Shown here piece by piece: positions 1 to 6,707 of a DNA stretch of 9,135 bases; the stretch's first letter is position 1; every line of letters begins with the position of its first letter. The stretch is from a bacterium (lineage in GTDB: Bacteria; Planctomycetota; JACOTG01; JAUIME01). Below the pieces are notes generated by a model that made no database searches, was not told the DNA's origin, and saw only the letters and a program-made list of their open reading frames with translations. The stretch lies in assembly GCA_030433195.1 (NCBI GenBank), contig JAUIME010000158.1, forward strand, positions 1-9,135, written 5' to 3'. Made by a program: the position numbers and the translations under genes.

Positions 1-174
1 CACCGCGAGCAACGACAGCGACACCGCCATCGTCACGTACCACACCTTCGGCGGCTTCGGCATCTCCGTGATGCTCGAAACGCTGTTGGTGATGTTCGCA
101 AGCTGCGACAGCGTCTCGCGCTCCGGTCCCGGGGCGCCGTGCGCCGGGGGCTCCGTGACAGCCGTGTGACTCAT
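1..174 (-). CDS. actC: ActC, NrfD-like membrane subunit of alternative complex III (N-terminus only)
   Basis: Only the first 58 codons lie in the window; the gene runs off the left edge. The start is ATG at 174-172, with GGAG at 184-181 six bases before it. The visible protein begins MSHTAVTEPPAHG, has a Pro/Ser-rich soluble stretch, and enters a hydrophobic segment (WYVTMAVSLSLLAV) at residues 45-58. This matches the beginning of an NrfD/PsrC-type polytopic subunit. In ACIII, ActC is the multi-helix membrane protein that binds quinol next to the ActB iron-sulfur domain. The assignment rests mostly on position: it follows actB by 77 bases on the same strand, which is the conserved actA-actB-actC order. 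Too little sequence is present to see quinol-site residues. A related NrfD-like subunit is the only realistic alternative. Confidence 0.82.
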   Translation of the reverse strand, partial: MSHTAVTEPPAHGAPGPERETLSQLANITNSVSSITEMPKPPKVWYVTMAVSLSLLAV

Positions 175-251
175 TTCGATCTCCGCTCGGGATCCCTGAA
201 CCTGCTACTTACGTCGCGCCCGAGCCGATTCGGCCCGAGCGACCGTCGTCG

Positions 252-3200
252 TCAACCGTGTGCGCCGTGACCATCATCGGCGTGATCACCGTGGTCGTCA
301 TGCCCGCCGTGCGATCCGTGCCCGTTGCCGTGCGACGCGGGTTCGAGCGTCGGGTTCGGGTTGCGGATCTTCGCGAGGTACATGAGCCGCGGCTTGATGT
401 TGAGCTCGGCGAGCATCGCGTACGAGCGATCGCTGTTGGCGAGCGCGTGCACGCGACTGTTCGGATTGTTGAGGTCGCCGAACGTGATCGCCTGCGTCGG
501 GCACGACTGCTGGCACGCCGTCTTGATCTCGCCATCCTCGAGCGGCCGGCGCTCGTTCTTCGCGATGATCTTCGCACCCTGGATCCGCTGCACGCAGAAC
601 GTGCACTTCTCCATCACACCGCGGTTGCGGATCGTGACTTCGGGGTTGAAGACCATCTTGATCGAGTCGTTCGACCGGTCCTTGAGGTTCTTGTGGTAGT
701 TGAAGTAGTTGAACCGCCGCACCTTGTAGGGGCAGTTGTTGGCGCAGTATCGAGTGCCGACGCAGCGGTTGTAGACCATGTCGTTGAGGCCTTCGTCGCT
801 GTGCACGGTCGCCGCAACGGGGCAGACCTGCTCGCACGGCGCCAGCTCGCACTGATGACAGGTGACGGGCTGACTGACGACCTCGGGCGCCTCGGCATCG
901 CCCGCGAAGTAGCGGTCGATACGCATCCAGTGCATCTCACGGCCCCTCGCGACGTTCTCTTGGCCGACGATCGGGATGTTGTTCTCGGCCTGGCACGAGA
1001 TGACGCACGAGTCGCATCCGTTGCACTTGTCGAGGTCGATCGTCATGCCCCACTTGTGCCCCTCCTCGTAGGAGAAGTCACTCCAGAGCGACTCGAGCGG
1101 CGGGACGTGAACGGCGTGCTGCGCGAAGTCGGGATGCTTCTTGAACTCTTCGAGCGTACCCTCGCGATAGAGGGCGCCGATGCGGTCGTTGATTCCCTTG
1201 AGACCGATCTCGTCGATCGCGTGATGGTCCTGCGTGAGCGCGAGCGTCTTCTTGCCGCCCGTGCCCGACATCTTCGCACCCGTCGCGATTCCCATCGCGC
1301 CCGCGTTGCGGATCGGGTAGACGTCACAGCCGACCGGGTCGACACCCTGCTCCGCGCTGCCGCCGATGCGGCCCGCGTGACGGCGTCCGTAACCGAGAGA
1401 CAGCGTGACCGAGTCGGGCGCGTGACCGGGCATTTCGTAGACGGGCAACTCGATCGACTTGCCGTTCAGCTCGATGCGGGCGATTTGTCCGGTTCGCGCG
1501 CCGACGGCCTTCGCCGTGGCAGGCGCGACGATCGCGGCGTTGTCCCACGCGAGCTTCGTCATGAAGTCGGGCAGCTCTTGCAGCCACCCGCTATTGGCGA
1601 ATCGGCCGTCGAAGACGGCGTTGTCGGCGTTGAACGTGACTTCGACGCCCTGCGCCGCACCGCCGACCGACTTGCCGCGGGCGCTCGCGAGGAGCGTCGA
1701 GGCACTCGCCGGCGAAGGCGACGTCTTGCGCGAAGCCGAATCGGCGACGACGCCGTCGTGCACTGCGCGTCGCCACTTCGCGCTGAAGCCATCGGCTCCG
1801 AAGCGCTCGCGGAACGTGCGCCGCACGAGCTCGTAGCTCGTCACGATGTCGTCACTCGAGAGGATCGCGAAGATCTCCGAAGCGGCCTTGCCGTCGTAGA
1901 GCGGCTTGATGAGCGGCTGGCATACCGTCCACGTTCCGTCCCACGCGATGCCGTCGTTCCACTCTTCGAGCGCGTGCGTCCGCGGAAGATGCCAAGCGCA
2001 GCGTCGCGCGGTTTCGTCGGCGAACAGACCGATGTGAATCGATCGACCGATCGAACCGAGCGCTTCGGCGAAGCCGGCGTCGGCCGGCGCGTCGTACACC
2101 GGGTTGCCGCCGAGAATGACGAGCGTCTTGACCCGACCGCCCTTCATCGCCGCGACGAGGTCGGTCATGGCCTGCGTTCCGGCCGGCGCGTCGCCGCGCG
2201 GATCTTCGATGTAGCTCACGGTCTTCCCGACGTTGCCGAGAAGCGCATTGAGTCGATGAACGGCTTCGTGAACGTCGGCGGGCTGGTTCGCGCCGACCGT
2301 CACGAGGCACTTGCCCGTGTGCGTGGCGAGATCTTCCGCGACGGCGTCGAGGAACTTCTGGGCGCGCGCATCGGCGATCGACGGCGCGTTACCCGACGTG
2401 AAGGCACCGCGACCCGCGTTCGAAGAGAACGCCGACTTCGAGGCGATCGCGCGACCGAGCGCGGCGACGAACGCGCCGATCTCGGCGGAGCGGACCGGCA
2501 AGCGATGGTCGGCGATCGAGCCGGTTCGCGAGAAGTTCGATTCGACCGCGTACGAGCGCGGCGTCTTGCCCTCTTCGGGGCGTCGCGCGTCGGCGAAGTC
2601 GCGTGACAGGCGAAGCGCCGCCGGATGGCTCACGAACAGGTCGTCGTCGAGCGTCAGGAGTCGTTCGACACCCGTGAGGTCGTATTGCGGTCGCAACGCG
2701 CTGCCGAACGCGGCGCGAACCCCCGCGCGCTCGCTGTCGCGATGCACGGATTCGTACTCGTACCACGTCGCTTGCGGATAGCGCGTCTTCAAGCGATCGC
2801 GCTGCGCGCGAAGCGTCGGCGACGACGAGGCGTCCGAGAGGACCGCGAGGCCGGCGCCACGATCGGCGCGCAGCTCTTCGCGCAGCGTCTCGAGCTCGGT
2901 CGTGAACGCATCCCAGCTCGATTCGGCGAGTCCGTCACCCGATCGCTTCATGACCTTCTGGCTGCGGTCGGGATCGTAGAGCTCGAGCACGACGGCTTGC
3001 GTCTGCGCGTCGGTCGCGCCGAGGCTCATCGGGTGGTTCGGGTTCCCTTCGAGCTTCGTGGGACGCCCATCGTGGCTCGTCGCGACCACACCGCGGACGA
3101 CGCCGCCGATGTCGACGCCCGTCGCGTAGTATTCCGCGTTGCCGGGAATCCGACCCTCGGGCCGGTTCGCGAACGGCAGGATCTTCTCGGCGCGCCAGCA

Positions 3201-3434
3201 TCCGGTCGTGCCCGCGAGCGCGATCGAAGCCCCCATGAGCTGGAGGAACCGACGCCGCGTGAACGGCGGCAGCTTCTGCGGGTCGTCGTCCGGGAACTCG
3301 CGGCGCAGCATCTCGGCGAATTCGGGCGTCTGCTCGAGTTCCTCGAGACTGCGCCAGTACGCCTTGCCCGCGACCGGCTCGTTTCCGTTACCCGGCGCGT
3401 ACGTGTCGGTGTCGTTTGCGTTTAGCGATGACAT
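252..3434 (-). CDS. actB: ActB, molybdopterin-oxidoreductase-like / iron-sulfur fusion subunit of alternative complex III
   Basis: This 1060-residue subunit would carry electrons from the quinol site on ActC to the ActA hemes, on the extracytoplasmic face. Residues 24-79 form the 'extended Tat' leader typical of such proteins (TIGR04519 type): YWRSLEELEQTPEF, then a twin-arginine core TRRRFLQLMG at 59-68, a hydrophobic run and Cys79. Residues of about 80-780 resemble a molybdopterin oxidoreductase, but I see no N-terminal Fe-S cysteine motif there, in line with ACIII lacking molybdenum. Residues of about 795-985 are a ferredoxin-like domain with 15 ligand cysteines: 804/807/810/814, 859/862/867/871, 891/897/901 and 944/947/974/978. 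Thr894 takes the place of a sixteenth cysteine, consistent with three [4Fe-4S] and one [3Fe-4S] cluster. The tail (1035-1059) holds eight His. The start at 3434 was chosen because the leader begins there; it overlaps actA by 13 nt. Confidence 0.95.
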   Translation of the reverse strand: MSSLNANDTDTYAPGNGNEPVAGKAYWRSLEELEQTPEFAEMLRREFPDDDPQKLPPFTRRRFLQLMGASIALAGTTGCWRAEKILPFANRPEGRIPGNAEYYATGVDIGGVVRGVVATSHDGRPTKLEGNPNHPMSLGATDAQTQAVVLELYDPDRSQKVMKRSGDGLAESSWDAFTTELETLREELRADRGAGLAVLSDASSSPTLRAQRDRLKTRYPQATWYEYESVHRDSERAGVRAAFGSALRPQYDLTGVERLLTLDDDLFVSHPAALRLSRDFADARRPEEGKTPRSYAVESNFSRTGSIADHRLPVRSAEIGAFVAALGRAIASKSAFSSNAGRGAFTSGNAPSIADARAQKFLDAVAEDLATHTGKCLVTVGANQPADVHEAVHRLNALLGNVGKTVSYIEDPRGDAPAGTQAMTDLVAAMKGGRVKTLVILGGNPVYDAPADAGFAEALGSIGRSIHIGLFADETARRCAWHLPRTHALEEWNDGIAWDGTWTVCQPLIKPLYDGKAASEIFAILSSDDIVTSYELVRRTFRERFGADGFSAKWRRAVHDGVVADSASRKTSPSPASASTLLASARGKSVGGAAQGVEVTFNADNAVFDGRFANSGWLQELPDFMTKLAWDNAAIVAPATAKAVGARTGQIARIELNGKSIELPVYEMPGHAPDSVTLSLGYGRRHAGRIGGSAEQGVDPVGCDVYPIRNAGAMGIATGAKMSGTGGKKTLALTQDHHAIDEIGLKGINDRIGALYREGTLEEFKKHPDFAQHAVHVPPLESLWSDFSYEEGHKWGMTIDLDKCNGCDSCVISCQAENNIPIVGQENVARGREMHWMRIDRYFAGDAEAPEVVSQPVTCHQCELAPCEQVCPVAATVHSDEGLNDMVYNRCVGTRYCANNCPYKVRRFNYFNYHKNLKDRSNDSIKMVFNPEVTIRNRGVMEKCTFCVQRIQGAKIIAKNERRPLEDGEIKTACQQSCPTQAITFGDLNNPNSRVHALANSDRSYAMLAELNIKPRLMYLAKIRNPNPTLEPASHGNGHGSHGGHDDHGDHADDGHGAHG

Positions 3435-4060
3435 GTCGAGCAACTCGTCGAGGGGTTGATGTTGTACTCCTCCCGCAGTCGGCGGCCGATTTCGAGCTGG
3501 TTCTCGGGGGCCCACTCCATGTCCGTGATGCGATCGAGCGGGCGCAAGTGCTGTTCGGGCTCACGGTGGCAATCGAGGCACCAGCCCATCGACAGCGGCT
3601 CTTGCTGCGTGACGACCTCCATCGTGTCGATGCGGCCGTGGCAGGACGCGCATCCGATGCCGCGCGTCACGTGGGCGCTGTGATTGAAGTAGGCGTAGTC
3701 CGGCAAGTCGTGCACGCGGTTCCACTCGACGGGCTTGCCCGTCTCGTACGACTCGCGGATCGGCGCGAGCAGCGCGCTGTCGTTGCGGATGTTCGTGTGG
3801 CAGTTCATGCACGTGTGGGTCGGCGGCACGGCCGCGTGGGCCGAATCCTCGACCGTGTTGTGGCAGTAGCGGCAGTCGAGGCCGAGATCCCCCGCGTGCA
3901 AGCGGTGGCTGAACGGAACCGGCTGCTCCGGCGCGTAGCCCACCGACACCGTTCCGGGCATCGTCGCGAAGGCCACCACGCAGATCAGGTAAACCGGCAC
4001 GGAGCCCAGAAATACCAGGCCGAGCACGAAGGCCTTGTTGCTCCAAAGCGGGAACTTCAT
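3422..4060 (-). CDS. actA: ActA, pentaheme cytochrome c subunit of alternative complex III
   Basis: This 212-residue membrane-anchored multiheme cytochrome c is the first visible gene of the act operon. Residues 10-33 form one hydrophobic segment that acts as an uncleaved anchor or signal. Five CxxCH heme-attachment motifs follow: CRYCH (63-67), CMNCH (84-88), CASCH (137-141), CLDCH (161-165) and CSTCH (207-211). Other histidines (52, 55, 75, 82, 127, 130) are candidate distal ligands. Five hemes, one anchor and a length near 200 residues fit ActA, which relays electrons between the ActB clusters, the monoheme ActE and the electron acceptor. The start ATG at 4060-4058 has GAGGA at 4071-4067, six bases upstream. 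The last heme motif ends one residue before the stop, and its codons overlap the actB start. A generic NrfH/NapC-like or cytochrome c7-like protein is less likely given actB next door. Confidence 0.95.
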   Translation of the reverse strand: MKFPLWSNKAFVLGLVFLGSVPVYLICVVAFATMPGTVSVGYAPEQPVPFSHRLHAGDLGLDCRYCHNTVEDSAHAAVPPTHTCMNCHTNIRNDSALLAPIRESYETGKPVEWNRVHDLPDYAYFNHSAHVTRGIGCASCHGRIDTMEVVTQQEPLSMGWCLDCHREPEQHLRPLDRITDMEWAPENQLEIGRRLREEYNINPSTSCSTCHR

Positions 4061-4140
4061 TCAAGATCCTCGGCGGTCAAGATAGCGACACGCAGGTCGC
4101 GTCGTCGTCAGAAGACACGGAACCGGGGCTCGACGTTTCG

Positions 4141-4174
4141 TCAGGTCCGCCAGCGCGTCAGGTCTGCCAGCACG
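4141..4174. repeat. 17-bp tandem direct repeat upstream of actA
   Basis: Two adjacent 17-base units, TCAGGTCCGCCAGCGCG (4141-4157) and TCAGGTCTGCCAGCACG (4158-4174), agree at 15 of 17 positions. They lie 81-114 bases upstream of the actA start. Direct repeats at this distance are often paired binding sites for a response regulator or activator, so an act-operon operator is plausible. That role is inferred; a chance GC-rich repeat is also possible. Confidence 0.45.
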
Positions 4175-4234
4175 TAACCTCGGGTCACCGCAAACGACAT
4201 CGGGACCCCGACTCCAGGGCACCGTCGGAACGCT

Positions 4235-4260
4235 TCGATATCGGGACGCCCCCATATCGA
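4235..4260. promoter_or_regulatory. Inverted repeat TCGATAT-N12-ATATCGA, operator-like
   Basis: TCGATAT at 4235-4241 and ATATCGA at 4254-4260 are exact reverse complements separated by 12 bases. The half-site centres are 19 bases apart, close to two helical turns, a geometry used by dimeric transcription factors. The arms are AT-richer than the surroundings. The element lies about 175-200 bases upstream of actA. A GTATAC is found 18 bases beyond it. The binding function is inferred only. Confidence 0.35.
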
Positions 4261-4464
4261 GTCGAATCGAGTGGCCCGTATACTTATCACCTTTCGGAGA
4301 TCGAACAAGGGGCAGATCGTCGCAGTCCGGGGGGAGGGGGAGTCGGTCGGATGAGGCTCGTTCGTGTACCGCCCGGTGCACGAGGAATCTACAGTCTTCC
4401 CGTGAATCGACTTAGCTCTCGTCGAAGCGGGGATTTTGCATTTCGGAGCCGAGAGACGCAAGCG

Positions 4465-4477
4465 ATTTGTGGCAAAT
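4465..4477. promoter_or_regulatory. Small AT-rich dyad ATTTG-TGG-CAAAT
   Basis: Five-base inverted arms, ATTTG (4465-4469) and CAAAT (4473-4477), surround TGG. Just outside them, GCG (4462-4464) and CGC (4481-4483) extend the symmetry around a three-base bulge (TGT). It sits in the most AT-rich part of the intergenic region, over 400 bases from either gene start. It could be an operator or a chance dyad. Confidence 0.2.
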
Positions 4478-4621
4478 TGTCGCACCGAATGGGTGAACAT
4501 CGCGTTCTGCCTATGGTCTTCCGCTACTGCGAGATCCCGAGTACAATGCCAGTTCTCGCATGGTCGATCCGACACCGCCGCACCGCTTTGAGAAGAAAAC
4601 GGCGCGAGCGACGTCCGGCGA

Positions 4622-4649
4622 CTCGAGACTCTGCCGAGGCAGTCTCGAG
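4622..4649. other. Bulged stem-loop CTCGAGAC ... GTCTCGAG in the intergenic region
   Basis: CTCGAGAC at 4622-4629 pairs with GTCTCGAG at 4642-4649. Inside, after a two-base bulge (TC), TGC pairs with GCA around the tetraloop CGAG. No T-tract follows on either strand, so it does not look like an ordinary intrinsic terminator. It is about 290 bases before the secreted-protein gene and could be a leader structure or a binding site. No known RNA family is recognised. Confidence 0.35.
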
Positions 4650-4939
4650 GCCTGACATGCCGGAACGGCCCCGACCCCAAGAGGTCCGGCTACCATAGAT
4701 TCGACGCTCGAGGTTGAGAATCCGGCCGACACGAGACTCACGACGAAGACGCGGCGGTCGCGGTCACGCGATGTGCCCGCCGGAACGGGCTGCACACCGA
4801 TCCCGGCTCTCCGTCCGAAGGTCTCGCGCGACGATTCGCACCCGAGCCACCGTTCGCTCGAGCACGACCGGCCTGCGCCGATCGTCTCGGCACCGACACA
4901 CATGACATGCTTTTTCTAGAGACAGGGGGTTCAAACGGG

Positions 4940-6331
4940 ATGAAGCTCTCCACCATCGCTTTGCTCGCGCTGCTCCTGAGCCTCGCGCTCACGATCGACG
5001 CCGCGGCTCAGCAAAACGCGGAAACCGCACTCTATCTGCCGCCTTACACGATGGAGTACGACGAGACCCAAGCTCAAGGCGACGCCATCGACTGCTCGCT
5101 CTCGTTCACGGGCTCGATCTTCGGTGTCAGCGAGATCAAGGGCACGACGAATCCGGTCGAGTTCATCATCGGGACGCAAACCGCCCCGTACGCGATGTAC
5201 CGGATCGACGAAAACTGCAACTTGATCTCGAGTTGGTCGACCGTTTCGATCGCCGCGTCGAACCTCGGCGTCGCCTTCGACACGCAGACGAACAACACGT
5301 ACTGGATGATCCAGCACCAGCCGTCGCCGCGTCAGGTCATCGAATACCAGATGGGAACCGGTGTCGCGACGGGTCGCTCGTTCGTGCTCGGTACCGCGGG
5401 TCTGCCGGGGCCTCTTTGCACCAACGACAACTCCGGCGTGCCTTACGACATGTACTACGAAGACATCGCCAACGACACGATCTACCAGTTCAACCCCGTG
5501 CAGATGACCTTCGGCTGCACGTTCCTGAACCCGGATCAGATGGGTCAGGGTGCGTTCGGTAACGGGCTCGACGACGCCGTCGACCCGTCCGCGTGCGGCA
5601 CGAACGCCGAGCTCGTCGCCACGTCCGGTACGGGCGCCGAAGGAATGGTGACGCGCGCCGGGCAGTTCGACTGCAACGGCGGATGCCCCGACACCTGGAA
5701 CTTCGTCGACACGCTGACCCCGGCCGGCGTGACGTTCATCCAGAGCTTCGCCGAGTACACGTCGAGCGCCGGTCAGAAGCGCGCGATGGTCGCCGACGGA
5801 ATCATCAACACCGTCTTCGTGACGCAGCAGAAGAAGGGTCTCTCCAACTGCCAGGGCGTCGACAACGAAATACTCTTCAAGATCAACCTCCAGGCCGGAG
5901 GCACCGACTTCATCGTCCAACTGCCGGCCACGAACTTCCTGCAGGTCAACGCCTCGGCGCCGAGCGGCGGAGGCAACGGAAAGTTCGTCCACTGGTGGAA
6001 CGCCGGCCTGCCGGACGAAACGACGATCAACTCGCTGCCGGCTCAGCTCGGGCCGATCTGCTTCCCGATGCTCGACGTCCGACCGGCGACCGAAATGGCC
6101 ATCTTCAACAACATCGGCCGAACGAACCGCCTCGGCGCGTCGCACTACTTCGGCGCGACCATCGCCGATCCGCCCAAGGCGCCGTCGATCATGTGGTCAA
6201 ACCCGAGCGGGGACACGACCAACATGCCGGCCGGCTCCTGCTGGACGATGCAGGGCATCATGATCAACCCCGCGGCCAGCAGCTCGCGCCCCGCGAGTGT
6301 CTCGAACGCGGTCGGTCTCATCCTGCAGTAA
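4940..6331 (+). CDS. Secreted protein of unknown function, Cys-containing, beta-rich
   Basis: This is a 463-residue exported protein that I do not recognise as a named family. Residues 1-23 are a textbook signal peptide: Lys2, a Leu/Ala-rich core and a DAAA site before QQ. This is why the start is placed at 4940, although an in-frame ATG exists at 4907; a purine-rich AGGGGG lies at 4924-4929. The mature part has no transmembrane segment and alternates short beta-like strands with turns. Its phrases FIIGTQTAPYAMYRID, LGVAFDTQTNNTYWMI and DIANDTIYQFNP recall the blades of beta-propellers. It has ten Cys (first at 52, last at 434, with a CNGGC pair), an even number suited to disulfides. The last 30 residues (MQGIMINPAASSS...SNAVGLILQ) resemble a C-terminal module I recall in planctomycete secreted proteins. 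The gene stands alone, ended by a strong stem-loop. It is probably a cell-surface or extracellular protein. Confidence 0.82.
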   Translation: MKLSTIALLALLLSLALTIDAAAQQNAETALYLPPYTMEYDETQAQGDAIDCSLSFTGSIFGVSEIKGTTNPVEFIIGTQTAPYAMYRIDENCNLISSWSTVSIAASNLGVAFDTQTNNTYWMIQHQPSPRQVIEYQMGTGVATGRSFVLGTAGLPGPLCTNDNSGVPYDMYYEDIANDTIYQFNPVQMTFGCTFLNPDQMGQGAFGNGLDDAVDPSACGTNAELVATSGTGAEGMVTRAGQFDCNGGCPDTWNFVDTLTPAGVTFIQSFAEYTSSAGQKRAMVADGIINTVFVTQQKKGLSNCQGVDNEILFKINLQAGGTDFIVQLPATNFLQVNASAPSGGGNGKFVHWWNAGLPDETTINSLPAQLGPICFPMLDVRPATEMAIFNNIGRTNRLGASHYFGATIADPPKAPSIMWSNPSGDTTNMPAGSCWTMQGIMINPAASSSRPASVSNAVGLILQ

Positions 6332-6383
6332 CGCGCGTTCGCGCCTCGCGCGCGCAACACGCGACCATCCGAATACGATGCAT

Positions 6384-6419
6384 CGAGAGCCCGGAGATCC
6401 CAAGATCTCCGGGCTCTCG
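6384..6419 (+). terminator. Terminator-like perfect 16-bp stem-loop
   Basis: CGAGAGCCCGGAGATC (6384-6399) and GATCTCCGGGCTCTCG (6404-6419) are exact reverse complements around the loop CCAA. The stem begins 52 bases after the stop of the secreted-protein gene. The following bases TCATTCTC are pyrimidine-rich, but there is no real run of T, so termination may be weak or may need Rho. Alternatively it stabilises the 3' end of the mRNA. Confidence 0.8.
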
Positions 6420-6697
6420 TCATTCTCGAGGCCTCGTCGCCCCCATTCTTCCCGATCGCGGACCGTGACGACAGGCGAGCCAACACCGGGCCCGTCGGTG
6501 CCGTATTCTCGTCATCCTCGACCGAAACACGGCTTTCGCCCCGTTCTGAACGAGATCGAGCGCCTCCGGTCTCGCGCCCCGCAGGTCGAAGGGATACACT
6601 CGAAGACTGGTCGGATCGATTCGAGCCCGCGGATCGGGTCCGATTCTCGACCGCAACGACTCGCGGCCGCGACCGACGCGACCGCCCGGAGAATCAC

Positions 6698-6702
6698 GAG
6701 GA
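6698..6702 (+). promoter_or_regulatory. Ribosome binding site fixing the lipoprotein start
   Basis: GAGGA lies five bases before the ATG at 6708. Together with the signal peptide that starts there, it decides between this start and in-frame starts further upstream. Confidence 0.7.
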
Positions 6703-6707
6703 CCGTC

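Larger units (their letters stand above)
4061..4939. other. Non-coding divergent intergenic region between actA and the secreted-protein gene
   Basis: About 880 bases lie between the leftward actA and the rightward gene at 4940. Several open frames cross it, but their translations are rich in Arg/Ser/Pro with scattered Cys, show no domain or signal, and do not follow the codon pattern of the neighbouring genes. The promoters of both transcription units should be here. I see no convincing -35/-10 pair. A TATACT at 4279-4284 and a TACAAT at 4542-4547 (plus strand) lack a matching -35. What can be seen is a tandem repeat at 4141-4174, an inverted repeat at 4235-4260, a small dyad at 4465-4477 and a stem-loop at 4622-4649. 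The stretch around 4430-4560 is visibly more AT-rich than the genes. Confidence 0.7.
6332..6707. other. Intergenic region between the secreted protein and the lipoprotein gene
   Basis: These 376 bases contain the terminator-like stem-loop at 6384-6419 and then about 290 bases in which I see no gene. The lipoprotein frame stays open upstream through this region, but the translation is low-complexity Arg/Ser/Pro and would bury the signal peptide. The promoter of the downstream pair should lie here, but no clear -35/-10 boxes are visible. Only short, weak dyads occur. Confidence 0.6.

Noticed and set aside
218..240. Direct repeat GCCCGAGC with a small GCCGA-T-TCGGC dyad between actB and actC
   Set aside because: Too short in a GC-rich spacer to separate from chance, and there is no terminator-like stem.
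258..2606. Long plus-strand open frame of about 780 codons opposite actB
   Set aside because: The translation is mainly Arg/Val/Asp/Ala with no domain, and it is fully antisense to a certain gene. It is a by-product of GC-rich codon use.
3435..3515. Upstream in-frame start for actB at 3515
   Set aside because: It would add 27 residues with no similarity to the leader and lie inside the last part of actA; the MSSLNAND start at 3434 gives the normal extended Tat leader.
4279..4284. TATACT as a -10 box
   Set aside because: No acceptable -35 lies 16-18 bases upstream on the plus strand, and the reverse-strand reading is no better.
4141..4903. Several open frames of 100-180 codons in the divergent intergenic region on both strands
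   Set aside because: They overlap each other, are rich in Arg/Ser/Pro/Cys, and show no ribosome site, domain, signal peptide or membrane segment.
4907..4939. Upstream in-frame ATG of the secreted-protein gene
   Set aside because: It would place eleven residues in front of a perfect signal peptide.
4931..6145. Long minus-strand open frame opposite the secreted-protein gene
   Set aside because: Same Arg/Val/Asp/Glu-rich composition, with no start signal or recognisable motif; the plus strand has a signal peptide and a coherent protein.
6297..6707. Upstream extension of the lipoprotein frame
   Set aside because: It would cross the terminator-like stem-loop and the end of the previous gene, and bury the lipoprotein signal peptide 137 residues inside the protein.
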